A stretch of 64,000 nt of DNA from Opeltia flavorubescens. Its lineage: Eukaryota > Ascomycota > Lecanoromycetes > Teloschistales > Teloschistaceae. Within the stretch, counting starts at the first letter, position 1. Each line of letters opens with the position of its first letter. The translations under genes and the position numbers were made by a program. Location: NCBI GenBank assembly GCA_000442125.1, contig KE546972.1, positions 642,022-706,021 of the forward strand, given 5' to 3'. The notes beneath the pieces were generated by a model. It saw only the letters and a program-made list of their open reading frames with translations, was not told the DNA's origin and did no database searches. Below are positions 44,679-57,694 of this stretch, one piece after another.

Positions 44679-46804
44679 AGATTTATTCACCAGGACCAAA
44701 AATATATGTAGATGATACCACCAGGGGGGCTGCTGAGAAGGTTAGGTCTTCTGATGCTCTCACAAAGTACCACGTGCAGGCGGTACGAGGACGTTCGCAG
44801 GCAAAAACGTCGTCCTATGATTCAATATCCTCCCCGTAGGTACGTAAGCATGCTAAATACGTATCTGGGCGTCAATGCTTTTCAGAGGTTTTCTGAAGCG
44901 ATTGATGTTCCAGGAGATAGAGGATTGAATAATCCGAGGCGTAGACCGCTGCTTGGCAAAAAGAGCTACAATGATTTCATGCACCGTTCCTGGTTGATAG
45001 AGCCGCTATACCTTACAGATAGAATTCAAGCCGTGAGTAATGGATCAGTCAGACAACCTGTATCACATCTGATGCTTTGATGGAAGCAGGTGAGACCTCG
45101 GATCGAGATTAGGGAATCCGTCGACAGGGATCTTGGCGGAGGCGGCTGTCTGTGCCGTCGCCGCTTGCACTTTCCCTGCAAAAACAATACGCAAGATCTA
45201 ACTTCACTCCTAAATTGCTCGCAGGCCCCGTTGGCTTCGTTCTTAAAGTACGGTGTATCCGCCGCAATCGATCCTAATGTCTTTTCAAGATGCTTGGAGC
45301 GGTCGGCAATGCTTACAAAGATGCGGTCAACAAAGCCACCACGAAGAATTTGAAGACTAGGAGAGGATGGACCGTTAGCAGGATGACCAATAATGTTAAT
45401 TCCTGCATCAATGTTAGTTCCTCATTCTTCTGAGCATCGTATCTTCCTGCAGACTCTCTGGGCATTCTTCTTCTTTGGATCGTCAACTTCAAAGTTTTTT
45501 TGGCTCGAAACTCAATATGACTGCTTTCCCTCAGCAATGGATTTTTCGGTTTCCTGCCACATATCATCATTTGTGGATTACTCTTGCGTTTCAGGTCGAA
45601 TGGTCTAAGCCCATCGTCTCGGTGCCGATAGGAGTCTTATGTATCAATCGACTGAATTGGTCTCCCCCAGAGCTGTCATACTGTTCCTAGATCTGCTATT
45701 TCTCAATCAACTATCTCCGCAGCTGTCTCATCAACGATAAGTGTTATACTCGCTATCGAGAGAAATTATAATATTGCTATCATCCAAGCTGCGATATCTC
45801 TACCTGGGGCAATCGATGATGCTGTAGGCGGAGACTGAGTGGGTTGTGGGAGGTGTATCTTCAAGCTGCTTGACTCTTTTGAAGCTCTGATTGTAAGTAG
45901 AAACACTTCGGAGATAACTTTTAATCATCTCTGAAGGTTTGATATTCAATCTTGCCTACGATCACAGAATATTTTCGGCTGAATGATTCTTTGACAGCCA
46001 CCGGCGCAGTGATGATTTGCCTTGCCTTTGCTATACACGCCATTACGTAACCTGTTATTTTGTACCCTCCGAACTTTTATAGCCATTTTGGAAGCCTGGT
46101 ATACTTCCTACTGCGCATGTTCGTTGTTCTCGACGTCTCGTTGTTCTGGCTCTTGGCTTTCCTCTTTTCACATCTCACCAAAAACATCAACCTTGACAGC
46201 CTTTTCGCCATGCCTCCGATTAAAATTTGGGCAGCCAGCATAATTATCGCTTTTATCGAACTGTAAGGCATTCTATAGTTGCATGCCTGTTACCTGCTAA
46301 TTGAACAAGCGTTCTTCTCGAAATGAGTGATTATATGATCTTGGTGTGTTATCACATGGCACCAGATCCAGGGACAGCAGCAATCAATGTGGCAGCCAAC
46401 GCCGTCGAAACACCAAGCAATGTCGGTAGCATTGAGCTCGTATCTATAAATGCTGGCACGTCTGGAGATCGAGGTAGCGAGATGCCAAGCGCTGGTTTGA
46501 CGCAGTCTGGTTAGGAAGATTAATGTGATTGTGTCGCTGGATTTGTTTTCGTTGTTGTAAAGCAAGAGTAAACTAAGTAGCAATTCCATGTTGGTAGTGA
46601 TCATTCGAGCTATCAGTCACGACGATTCTTAAATTGGCTGAAATGTTTGTCGTTAGAAGCGATTGAAACAAACGTTATCACCGTAATTTCCGTGTACCTC
46701 CAACGCAAGGGGTGGTAGAAATACCTGCGTCGCACCGTCTGCTATAGATGCGATGGTCGGTATCAATGAATATTTTTTCCTGCTAGATCATTCCGTTTTC
46801 AAGT
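44679..46804. other. long intergenic region with one doubtful gene model
   Basis: About 2.1 kb upstream of OMA1 and of the F-box gene. Apart from the doubtful model at 44817-45353, only short frames were found (for example 46060-46266, hydrophobic). No RNA gene or repeat was recognised. Confidence 0.4.
44817..45353 (+). CDS. hypothetical protein, doubtful
   Basis: Possible two-exon gene. Exon 44817-45032 starts MIQYPPRRYVSMLNTYLG and ends YLTDRIQA; removal of 45033-45089 (GTGAGT..CAG) joins VRPRIEIRESVDRDLGGGG. The result is 159 codons, basic, with a Cys-containing middle (GCLCRRRLHFPCKN). The donor is perfect consensus and contains the stop that otherwise ends the first frame. No family was recognised and composition is only weakly coding-like, so it may be spurious. 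Confidence 0.25.
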
Positions 46805-48063
46805 ATGCCGCTGAGGCCTACACTGACTTGTCGCTTTTTGCAAGCTCGTGTTTTGCAGAAGCATACACCAGGGCCTTTTAGTAATGTGACAAAATTTAAT
46901 ACTCGATTCTCGGTGCGATGTCGTCAGTATTCTTACAACTCCCGTCGCCCAGAGTATAATCGCTTCGAACAGGCTGCTGGGCTATGGAGGACGTACCCTC
47001 AATTCCGCGTGGGGGTCGCTATCATTGGAGGCGGTATCACGGTGTGGATTGGGAGCAATATTGAAAAAGTGCCAGGTTCAGGCCGATACCGTTTCAATTG
47101 TGTCAGTGAAGAATATGAAGCTGAACTTGGCAGAGAGAGTTATCAGCAGGTTATGGAGGAGTATCGGGGAGATATTCTGAGCCCGAACGATCCAAGACAT
47201 CAACTGGTGGGTAGGGTCCTTGCAAGATTACTACCGAACAGTGGGTTCAAGGGGGAATGGGAATACCATGTCATTGATGATCCGGACCAACTTAACGCTT
47301 TTGTAATTCCTGGGTAAGTGCATCTAAACTCCGTGTCTTTATTCCTCTCGTTGCATACTCCCTTACTACGATGCCTGACAAGAGGAATACTCAGGGGTAA
47401 AGTCTTCGTTTTCAGTGGCATTCTACCTATCTGCAAGAACGAAGATGGGCTTGCAGCTGTACTCGGCCATGAAATAGCCCACAATGTTGCCCATCACGTT
47501 CAGGAGAAAGCAAGCTTGCCCTATCTCATGACATTGGTCGTGGGCCTTGTTACGATATTCTTTGATAATTCGGCTCAACTCACTCAATTCATCTTGAACT
47601 TTGGCTTTGACCTTCCAAACTCAAGAGCGCAAGAGGTATCTAAAACCTACTATTCCCGACAAGGTCTTCGTCTCCGCTAACACGCGTCCTGAAGAGAGAA
47701 GCTGATTATTTGGGATTACGTATGTCAAGCTCGCGAGACCATGAGATGGCTATGCCGGAGTCGTAACACTTTGGTAGTCTTGATGGCAAAGAGTTGTTTC
47801 AACCCCGAAGGAGCTGTAGAGCTGTGAGTATGTCCTATTTACACACAACAGACGCTCATCGTTCACAGATGGGAACGCATGGCGAAAGTGCCAAAGGAGG
47901 CTGTGCCACAACTGCTTTCTACTCATCCCGCGGTGAGTTTTATTGACAGTAGCAAGTAGACAATCTCATCGATAAGTAGGATCGCAACCGAGTCAAGCAA
48001 ATACAAGCATGGTTTGTGAGCCCGAACGAACACCCTGTGTGCAAATCGTCTACGAATCAATAA
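46805..48063 (+). CDS. OMA1: mitochondrial metalloendopeptidase Oma1
   Basis: M48-family zinc protease of the inner mitochondrial membrane involved in quality control and stress processing. Six exons: 46805-47313, 47395-47635, 47695-47719, 47778-47823, 47869-47932 and 47980-48063 (322 aa, in frame). The N-terminus MPLRPTLTCRFLQARVLQK is an Arg-rich, acid-free presequence. A membrane helix (FRVGVAIIGGGITVWIG) precedes the protease domain: VIDDPDQLNAFVIPGGKVFVFSG, zinc motif HEIAHNVAHH (HExxH), and the third-ligand region READYLGLLLMAKSCF rebuilt across a 25-nt micro-exon. A second hydrophobic stretch lies at LPYLMTLVVGLVTIFF. The C-terminus STHPADRNRVKQIQAW is the usual family end. The frame is intact only with all five introns removed. 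Confidence 0.92.
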
Positions 48064-48864
48064 CGACTGGACGTCTTTGTAGGCTCCCTGAAGCTAGACA
48101 AAAGCAAACCGAAAGTGATTGTGGCATAATAACGCAATATGGTAAGACGTTCACCATATGCAATAGTTTCGTTTCTCCATACATTTCACTGTTGAAGAGT
48201 GGCTGATCTGAAGCTTCGAGTTTAGCTGGTCAATTCAATCAGAGTTTCAAGTCCTATAGCGGACAAGATGTCCCCGAGATGGAAAAGTTCAGCGCGGAAG
48301 ATTTTTGGTAGAATGGCATTCTGTGTTCCCAGAAACCGAGCGTAGATCAGTTTTATCATTTCAATTTTGATGGGTTTAAAGGTGCTCCCCGGATATTTGT
48401 TGGGTGGATGGGAGTGACTGGCACCTGGTGATAGACTCGATATTCCACGAAGATCGGCAATCTTTCGTGCATGTCATGATAGTGTACTGGTAGCACATCA
48501 TAACGCGTTCATCATCTGAAACACCAGTATCAAGCGAGAAGGACTGGGAGCAACGAGCGCGTTAGAGATAAATCTCCGTTCCATTGGTAAAGTCCCACGC
48601 TATCGATTATGTGTCTGAGCGCTTGTCTCGATTAAGACCAACCTTAGCTTTTGTGTGGCCTCTTTGGGTAAAGCTCATTCTGCATCTCCAAAGACGGTCT
48701 GGAACCCGTGCTCTCGACTTGTGGAACATGCCTTCATTCCCGTTGACTCGACCCGACTTCGCGCTTTGACGGGTGCCTGAACAATACCTTTTACCTCAGC
48801 TTCAACTGTCTTTCTCCTTTTCCTAGGGCATGCGCACGCTGTTGTGAACAGCTGCCAGAGGCCA
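48064..48864. other. intergenic region
   Basis: 801 bp between OMA1 and the Prr1-like kinase, both plus strand. A coding-like but interrupted stretch occurs near 48266-48425 (frame with TAG and TGA stops). No gene could be assigned. Confidence 0.45.
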
Positions 48865-50952
48865 ATGACCTCAAGCGCTACAAATCCATCAACCTCGTCT
48901 GCCACATCAGACCCCTCTCATACTCGTGGTTTAATGCATCATACAGATAACGCTTTTGAGCAAATTGATGCAAGAGCCAATGACTCCTCAACTTCCACCT
49001 ATGGATCTTCCAACGCACCTGCATTCGTATATAATGCATCACTCCACCCTCTCAACACCACTGCTCCACAAACGCATCCCGCGATAGGATCATCTCAATC
49101 GCCCACACCGCCCAGCGCCGGGTTGCGAATACAGACACACCAAGACCTGGACGACAAGCCTATGCTGAACAGAGACTCCCTGCCTTTGCCTATGTCACCT
49201 GTTGCTGATACCGAAATACCCATATATCAAGCATCGTCCTCAGCAGAACTGTTGTCAAGAAGTGGCAGCTTACGTTCAGCCCTGTCTGCTTCACGTCACC
49301 GTCCCACTTCACTTTCTCCGGGCTCGACCTTTTCTTCGCCAGGTGTCGGACCGCTCGTTGAACTGACGCCCTTACCTTCCCCAATGGCTCCAATTGGTCC
49401 ACCAGCTCCATGGCAGACCGCGTTCGATCAGACTGGGGTAGCTCCGGCTTCTTCAGACATCGTTGCAGTCACGGGAGAGAATGGCGACGACAGCTTGCCC
49501 ATACCATTCAGTCGTAGTTCCCCAAAAAAACATAGGATATCATTGCGCCTTGATGCGGAGGTCATGAAGATCAATGCGGCGAGTCATGCCAGAAATCGGA
49601 GCCTCAGTGACTATGTCCCCGAAGGTCTTCCCATCCCACGGCCTCGAAACGTCGTTGCTTCGGGTACTGTTGCTCCAATGAGTGCTACTCCACGCTCACC
49701 TGACGAGCAGCCAATGCATCGAGAAGCATACCTTGCGGTCCAGCGAGGACTTGCTTTGCCCATACCCAAGCCACCCACACCTCCACGAAGCGATAGAAGT
49801 GATCGTGTCCTAGAAGAAAGCACCGTGGTCGAAAGTCGATCTTTGAGCCCTCCAGTTCAGATAGAACCTTCCGCCCTGATATACAGTGCTCGCATGCTTC
49901 GTACTGGAGAAGTCGAATCTTGGAGAGCCGTTCGGCAACTTGGTAAAGGAACCTTTAGTACCGTGATGCTAGCTACAAGTCAAAACACCAGAAGTGCTTC
50001 TTTCAATGGCCAAGACCCTGCTGAAGAAGATCGCCTCGAGCCAAAATCATTGGTAGCTGTCAAGATCTGTGAACAAGGCCCAGCCGGAGGTGCCGATGAG
50101 CAAAAAGTCGAGTTATCCTTGAAGCGAGAGCTAGAGATCATGAAGTCTATCCGTCATCCCTCGTTGGTTCATCTTAAGGCAGTCAGTGTCGAAGATCGTC
50201 GGGCTTTGTTGGTACTTAACTATTGTTCTGGAGGTGATCTCTTCGAAATGGCCTCTCTCAAGCTTCAACTTCTTGTGCCCTCGCTTGTTCGCCGCATATT
50301 TGCCGAATTAGTCGCAGCTGTTGGGTATCTGCATGACATGTATATTGTCCATAGGGATATCAAACTCGAGAGTTGGTAACCAGATATCGAATAGCTTGAA
50401 GCTGGAGCTAATTATTCTGCAGATGTACTGGTTAATTTGCCATTGTCCAGCTTCTCTGATATATCCGACTGGCAGAACTATCCATATCCTGTTGTTACTC
50501 TGACGGACCTTGGATTGGGCCGCTGGATTCCAAAACCTCCGGAGTCACCTATGCTGGACACAAGATGTGGCAGCGAAGACTATGCTGCTCCTGAGGTCCT
50601 CATGGGGCAAGAATATGACGGACGAGCTACGGATGCCTGGGCACTCGGAGTCTTGCTCTACGCCATCATGGAGGGTCGATTACCGTTCGATCCGATACCG
50701 GGTAGCAGAAGAAAGAGTCCTACAACGCATCGCATTGCAAGGTGCGAATGGAGCTGGGTGAAATGGGCTGACAGCGATGGCGAATGGGATCCTATAAAAG
50801 GCAAAGACTTGGAGGGAGCAAGACCGATCGTTGAGAACCTGCTTCTCCGGGCAACCCGCCGGTGGAGTCTTGAAAAGGTGCAAGCCACGGACTGGGTAAG
50901 CCAAGGTTTGACCGTGAAGGGTGGCTTGAGAACCGCGGAGGATGATGAATGA
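48865..50952 (+). CDS. serine/threonine protein kinase, Prr1/Prr2-like
   Basis: Exons 48865-50371 and 50423-50952 give 678 aa in frame. The start is the first ATG (MTSSATNPSTSS); a GTG precedes it. The N-terminal about 350 residues are Ser/Pro-rich and probably phospho-regulated. The kinase domain shows the Gly loop LGKGTFSTV, Lys in LVAVKICE, Glu helix KRELEIMKSIRHPSLV, catalytic HRDIKLENVLVNL (Asn restored by the splice), metal-binding DLG in place of DFG, and CGSEDYAAPEVLMG. An insert lies between the catalytic loop and DLG (SDISDWQNYPYP). The closest known group is fungal Prr1/Prr2-type kinases; pheromone-response function is by analogy only. Confidence 0.85.
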
Positions 50953-51493
50953 TGAGAGTATCAGCTGATTAAGATTCTCTTATGTCTGACTTTGAGCTAC
51001 GTTCATGATGCAATTACGACCTCGTTCATGCCACGATTCTGTATAACTATCGTCCTTGTTTTTGCTTTCACTTCGCGTTGAGCGTTTCTATACCATTTGA
51101 GTCTTCACGAAAGAAATGGAAGCTGGAGTTTGAATCAAAATTGAAAGACAGGCGTCGCTTTTAGCTTTACCAGATACGTACAATAGGGTGTGAAGCATGG
51201 GGACATACAGGTAGCAGGAAATATACACGCTTTCTTGCTGATGATACATCGAGTTGACTACGCGTGTTCGGTTCATATGATTCTCAGTTTCAGTGATTCC
51301 TAAAGCTGCAGGTATCCGCTTGAAAAAGGTCCAACTACAACAAGTCCGTAGATTCTTTTGATCATCAAAAAGAATTGGTTTGTCATTCTTTACTGTGATG
51401 ATGGAAGCCAAACGATCCAATTGCATAATAGCCATTATGTAAAAAGCTTTTCGTCCTTTAACATCCCAGGCGGGTTTATTGAGCCGAATCTCT
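50953..51493. other. intergenic region left of transposon
   Basis: 541 bp of ordinary composition between the kinase stop and the transposon. Composition changes abruptly inside the transposon rather than here. No gene was seen. Confidence 0.55.
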
Positions 51494-51495
51494 TA

Positions 51496-51691
51496 CAGTA
51501 GGTTGCAAAACCCTTGGCGGGGTGGCTCTTGGCAGGCAAGATGTCGAACTACACACCAAAATTTAGTATAAAAATATACGTATATACTACCGCTGCCTAC
51601 TACTACTACTACCGTATAGAATAGCTAGATATAGTAATTTTAAAGCCGTAGATATATATTATTAGTATATTTTTTAATATTTTAATTCGTG
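51496..51691 (+). repeat. left terminal inverted repeat
   Basis: About 196 bp matching the reverse complement of 55524-55718. The outer 37 bp are identical between arms. Further in, differences are mostly C/T or A/G, with the left arm often keeping CA where the right has TA. A run of CTA/TAC triplets and a GTATAGAATAGCTA block are shared. Similarity ends around TTTAATTCG. Confidence 0.85.
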
Positions 51692-54600
51692 CTTTTATTT
51701 ATTATATATAATATACCTATTTTTTTTATTATTTAACTAATATATTATATATAGATAGTTTAAAAGTAGCGTTAGCTTAATATATACTAGCTATATTTTT
51801 AATAAATAGTATTTTATTTTTATTTATAAATTTTTATTTATATTTAATTATTTAATATAATATTTAAAAAAACCTATAAATAGTTATTTAAAAAAAATAA
51901 AAAATATACCGCTAGTTCTACTAGTTTTATTAAAACTTTTAAAATTTTTAAAATTTTTAATAATAATTATAATATTTATATAGCTATTAATTTTTTTTAA
52001 TTTTAAAAAAAATTAGCTACTTTAATATTAGAAGATTTAGCCCGTTAAAAAATCCGCCGCTAAAAATTTATTTTTATTACTTTTAGAAAGTCGGTAAATA
52101 GAAGATTTTTAAATAAATTCCCTTCTAAATTAATAAAATTTCCGTTACCGCTGGATTTAAAATAAAAAAAACTCGCGGTTTTTAATAAAAAAATAAAAAA
52201 ATTTAAAAAAAACAATTTAAAAAATAGTTTAATAAAAAATAATAAATTTAAAAAAATTACGCTTTAATATAAAAAGTTTAAATAATATTTAAATAAAAAA
52301 TAAAACTATTTTTTTAATAATATATTTATAATAAATTTTAATATAAAAAATATAATTAATTATTTTAAATTTATTAAAAAAAATTTTTTTTTTTTATATT
52401 TTATTTAAAAAGTTATAAAAATTATTAAATAGGTATAGACTATATTAAATAGTATATATTAACAAAAAAAATAGTAATTAATCCTATTAGATCTATTAAA
52501 AGGAAAAAAAGCTAGAAAATATAATAAAAAAAAATTTAAATAATATTTACTAGCGTATTAAAAAAAAAAATTTATATTAAAATAATTAAATAAATTTAAA
52601 ATATTATAAAATTTTTTATTATAGCTACCTATAAATATAATAAATCTATAGTTAGAAATAATATAGGCTTTTTTTAAATAAATAATTTAAATAAGTAGTA
52701 ATTAATAGAAAAATAATTAGCGAGTTTTATATAAAATAAAAAAATTTATTTTAATATAAAAATAGAAATAATTTATTTATATTTTTTAATTTTAAATATT
52801 TTTTATAGCTAAAAAAGTTTTTTAAATTCCTATCTATATAATTAATAAGTATTATTACTAGTAGTAATACTAGTAGTATTTTTACTAATAGAACTATTAA
52901 TAAAATTTTTAATAAACGCGCTAAAAAATTTATTTAAAATTTATATTTTATAAAAAAAAAAGAAATTATATAAAATTTATAAAAATATAATAATATTAAT
53001 TACTTGAATATTTTTTACTAAAAAAATTTTTATAATATTTATATATTAATAAAAAATTTTTATATTATTATATAAGCTTTATTTATACTAAAAAATTTAT
53101 TTAATAAATTTAATATAATAAAATCGTTAATTATATTAAAAATAAAATTTAAAAAATTATATAAAAATAAATAATATAAATTAAATCGAAAATAAATAAT
53201 AATTCTATTTTCTTTTATTTATACTTTTTTTCCGCTATTTATTCCGCCGTTTTTTTTATTAATTAATTAATAATTAATTTCGGTAATAATTTATAATATA
53301 AATTAGAAAAAAAAAGTCTATAATTAAAATACTATATAAAAAAATAGGCGAAAAATAGATTTTATTTTAGTAAATTAGTTTATAAATAATCTAATTAATT
53401 TTAAATTAAATTTTAGAATATTTATAAATAATTTAATATTAATATAGTTAAATTAAATAATATTAATTTATATTATTAATTAAAAGTTATTAAAAAATAG
53501 ATATTTTATTAATTTAATTTAATAATTTAAAAGTTCGCCTAGCGTTTAAAAAAAAATTAGAGTTATATCTAATATTTATAAATAATTAACTCGAGTAGTA
53601 AAATTATAAAATAAAAAATAAATAGTTATTATATCTATAAATCTATATATAAAATAGAAAAACAATAATATAAAAATAAAAGAAACTATTATAATAAAAG
53701 AATTTTTATAAATAATAATAAATATTAAAAGTTTTTTATTATTTAATAAAAATAATTTAGATATTATATAATATATATTCTACTAGTATAAAGCTTTTAT
53801 ATTAATTTTAACCGTATTTTTAATATATTATAGGCCTAATATAGCTTTAAAAAATAAAAAATTATATAAATTAACTAAAAATTAAATTTAAAACTTTTTA
53901 AAATATTTATAAAAAATAGTATATATAAATATTTTATTATTAAATTATTAATTTTAAATATAGATAGTAATTAAATTAATATTTATATACTTATAATATA
54001 AATAATAAATTAGCGAAATTTTTTATATTTAAAAATATATATATTTTTTTATTAAACTAGCGCGCGAGATCTATATTTAATTATATAATATATTTTTTAA
54101 ATTTTATTAAACTTTAATTATAAATTTCTAGAAAATTTATATAATAAATAACTATAAAATATACTAATTTTATACTATAAACTATATAGTAAATTATTTA
54201 TAGCTTTTTAATACTATTATTTTTATTACTATTATTTATATAAATTTAATTATTTAAAAAAATTACGCGTATTATAATTTTTAAATTAAAATTTAATTAT
54301 TTTATTTAAAAATTTACTAAATTATTTTCGCTAAATAATATTTATAATATTTTTATATTAATAATATATTTATCCTTTTAATATATTAAAAGTTATTTTA
54401 ATAAAATTTAAATTAGATAAATATAAAAATGAATATTTTAATAATATACCGGCTTTAATATATATTTAGACTAGCTTTTTATTATAATAGATTAAAATAT
54501 TATTTATAATTAATATTAATTTAAACTAGCCGCTTTTAAATATATTATAATTTAATAGAATTTTATAGCGAATAAAATTATTATATAGTTTTTTTATTAT

Positions 54601-55523
54601 TAAATTTTAAAATATTATTTAATTTAAATAACTATTAATTATTAATACTAATAAAATATTTTATTTTTTTAATTATTTAAGCTCTTATATAATTAATAGT
54701 ATATAATTTAAAAAAATTTATTTAAATTTTTTATTACTTTTAAAAAATTAGTATAAATAAATCGAAGTATTTTAGTTAGTTTTTTATTAGTATATTTATA
54801 GGCGGTATTTTTATTAAAAAATATTAATTAATTAACTTATTAATAAAGTAAATAATTAATTAATTAATAATTTTAAAAATTTTAATTCTATTAAATTATA
54901 ATATAGCGAGTTTTTTTTTAATATATTTAAACTTTTAAAAACTTTAATATATAATTATTTTATTAATAATTATATTAAATTTATTAAAAAAATAAAAAGC
55001 TATTTTATTTAAATAAATAGTTAGTTTATTTTTTAAATATAAAAAAAACTAATTTATATACTATTATTTTAATTTAAATAATCTACTATTTATATTAAAT
55101 AAGTTAATATATATTAATCCGAATTACTTTTAATTATATTTTATTTATTATAATATTCGGAAATTTATTAAATAACTAGCGGCTAAAATTATATTATTAT
55201 TATAATCTAATTTTATTTTATATTAAATAATCGCTTTAATTAGCGCTAAAGTAAAAAAAAATATTAAATATAACTTTAATAGATAAAAAAAAAGTATTAT
55301 ATTTTTAAAATAATTTAAATATTTAATATTATTTAAATTATTTATATAGAAATTATACTATAATAATATAGTAGTTTAATTTTTACGTATATAATTTAAA
55401 TATACTTTAACTATTAAATTACAAGGGTTTTATAAAAAAGAAAGTAAAAAAGGACTATATATAGAAGCTCTAGCGAGGTAGAGGCGGTAATAGTAGTAGT
55501 AGTACTAGTAGTTAAAAAAATAC

Positions 55524-55718
55524 GCGAATTAAAATATTAAAAAATATACTAGTAGTATATATCTACGGCTTTAAAATTACTATATTTAGCTATTCTATAC
55601 GGTAGTAGTAGTAGTAGGCGGCGGTAGTATATATATCTATTTTTATACCAAATTTTAGTATATAATTCGATACCTCGCCTACCAAGAGCCACCCCGCCAA
55701 GGGTTTTGCAACCTACTG
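55524..55718 (-). repeat. right terminal inverted repeat
   Basis: Inverted counterpart of 51496-51691. This arm appears more RIP-mutated in the zone 38-70 bp from its outer end, where left-arm CACACC-like sequence is TATACT-like. The outermost 37 bp keep normal composition, and the element ends 96 bp before the ILV3 ATG. Confidence 0.85.
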
Positions 55719-55814
55719 TATCTCCGATTATTGGCGGAAGACCTCCTGGATCGGAGCGGCGCTCCAGCCAGCTGTGAACAAACCAATTCAGCCATTATAG
55801 CAGCAATAAGTTCA

Positions 55815-57694
55815 ATGGAGTGGTCAATCTGTAGGCTTCGAGCTTCCAGAGCTCGTTTGTATCCATTCCGCCCGGTATCGACTCCCAGGTCTGTCAACAA
55901 AGCGTTATTCGAGCTTTTCGTGCGTTGACTGACTCACGTTCTTTGAGTAGAAGGCTTCGTTACCTCTCTACCACTCCTGCTCGAAGGAAAACAGACGATG
56001 ACACCCCTCAATTGAATAAAGTCAGTCAACATGTCACGCAGCCGAAATCGCAAGGGGCTTCGCAGGCCATGCTCTACGCAACGGGCTTGCAACCTTCCGA
56101 TATGTCGAAGGCGCAAGTGGGCATATCCTCTGTCTGGTACTCTGGCAATCCTTGCAATATGCATCTTTTGGATTTGAATCACAAGGTCAAGGAAGGGGTG
56201 GAGAGATCGGGTCTCATTGGCTATCAATTCAATACCGTCGGGGTTAGCGATGCGATATCCATGGGCACGAAAGGGATGCGGTATTCCCTGCAATCAAGAG
56301 ATTTGATCGCTGATTCTATCGAGACGGTCATGGGCGGGCAGTGGTACGATGCGAATATCTCGATACCTGGGTGTGATAAGAATATGCCGGGGGTGATTAT
56401 CGCGATGGGGAGGGTGAATCGACCTTCGTTGATGGTATATGGAGGGACGATCAAGCCTGGCTGTGCGAAGACGCAGAATAATGCGGATATCGATATCGTG
56501 TCTGCATTTCAATCCTATGGGCAATTTATTACGGGGGAGATCAGTGAGGAGGAGAGATTCGATATCATACGGAATGCTTGCCCTGGAGGTGGAGCGTGCG
56601 GGGGAATGTATACGGCAAACACGATGGCTACCGCTATTGAAACTATGGGTATGACACTTCCGGGGTCTTCTTCAAATCCGGCGGAATCAAAGGCGAAGAT
56701 GCTAGAATGTCTTGCCGCGGGTGGGGCTATCAAGAAGCTCTTAGTGGAAGATATTCGACCATCTGATATTATTACGAGAGAAGCTTTGGAGAACGCCATG
56801 AGCGTCATCATGATCACTGGTGGCTCGACGAACGCGGTGCTTCATCTGATAGCTATTGCGCATTCGGTCGGGATAAACTTGAAAATTGACGATTTCCAAG
56901 CCGTTAGCGACAGGATTCCCTTCCTCGCCGACCTAAAGCCATCGGGCAAATACGTCATGGCAGATCTTCACAACATCGGCGGGACACCATCGCTGCTCAA
57001 GTACCTCCTAAAGGAAGGCATTATCACCGGCAATGGCATGACAGTAACAGGCCAGACCCTCGCCAAGAACCTCGAAAAAGTGCCCGACTTCCCTTCAGAT
57101 CAAGTCATCATCAGGCCTCTCAATAATCCCATAAAAACAACAGGCCATATACAGATCTTACGTGGTAGCCTTGCGCCTGGAGGCTGTGTAGGCAAAATCA
57201 CCGGCAAAGAAGGCACCAGGTTTGCGGGTAAAGCAAAAGTCTTCGACTCTGAGGATGACATGGTCCATTCACTTGAGCAAGGCGCCATCCAGAAGGGCGA
57301 AAAAACCGTCGTCATCATCCGCTATGAAGGTCCCAAGGGTGGACCTGGCATGCCTGAGATGCTCAAACCCAGCAGTGCGATCATGGGAGCTGGTCTGGGG
57401 AAAGACGTGGCTCTAATCACAGATGGGAGGTTCAGCGGAGGTTCTCATGGCTTCCTGATTGGGCATATCGTACCCGAGGCTCAGGAGGGAGGGCCTATTG
57501 CGCTGGTCAGGGATGGGGATGAGGTGGTGATTGATTCTGAGACAAGGAAATTGGATGTTCTCGTCAGTGAGGAGGAATTGGACAGGAGAAGGAAGGAGTG
57601 GAGGCAGCCGGCACTGAAGTACGAGAGGGGAACATTGAAGAAGTACGCCAGTATTGTGGTGGATGCTAGTCATGGGTGCATTACAGATTCTTGA
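55815..57694 (+). CDS. ILV3: dihydroxy-acid dehydratase
   Basis: Mitochondrial iron-sulphur enzyme converting dihydroxy acids to 2-keto acids in valine, isoleucine and leucine synthesis. The long exon (55948-57694) contains [36 protein letters not shown] and [12 protein letters not shown] (Fe-S cysteines), [16 protein letters not shown], and the family C-terminus [10 protein letters not shown]. It has no in-frame ATG before the conserved core. Joining 55815-55888 through intron 55889-55947 (GTCTGT..GAG, CTGAC branch) gives 606 aa starting [20 protein letters not shown], Arg-rich and suited to mitochondrial import. This first exon is a prediction. Core identity is certain. The transposon relic ends less than 100 bp upstream, so the native promoter is displaced or replaced. 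Confidence 0.92.

Larger units (their letters stand above)
51496..55718. mobile_element. RIP-degraded TA-flanked DNA transposon relic
   Basis: A 4,223 bp unit bounded by inverted repeats of about 195 bp and flanked on both sides by TA (51494-51495 and 55719-55720). Both ends read CAGTAGGTTGCAAAACC inward. A TA duplication with CAGT ends is typical of the Tc1/mariner/pogo superfamily. The length is unusual for that group, so extra or nested sequence is possible. The interior is extremely A+T-rich, with CA and TG dinucleotides almost absent. Remaining C and G sit in contexts such as CTAG, GCG and CCG. This is the expected outcome of repeat-induced point mutation. No open frame of any length survives, so no transposase can be named and the element cannot move on its own. 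Confidence 0.85.

Noticed and set aside
55487-55620. TAG/TAC triplet runs near the transposon ends as an independent microsatellite
   Set aside because: One run is part of both inverted repeats, so it belongs to the element; the other is short and inside it.
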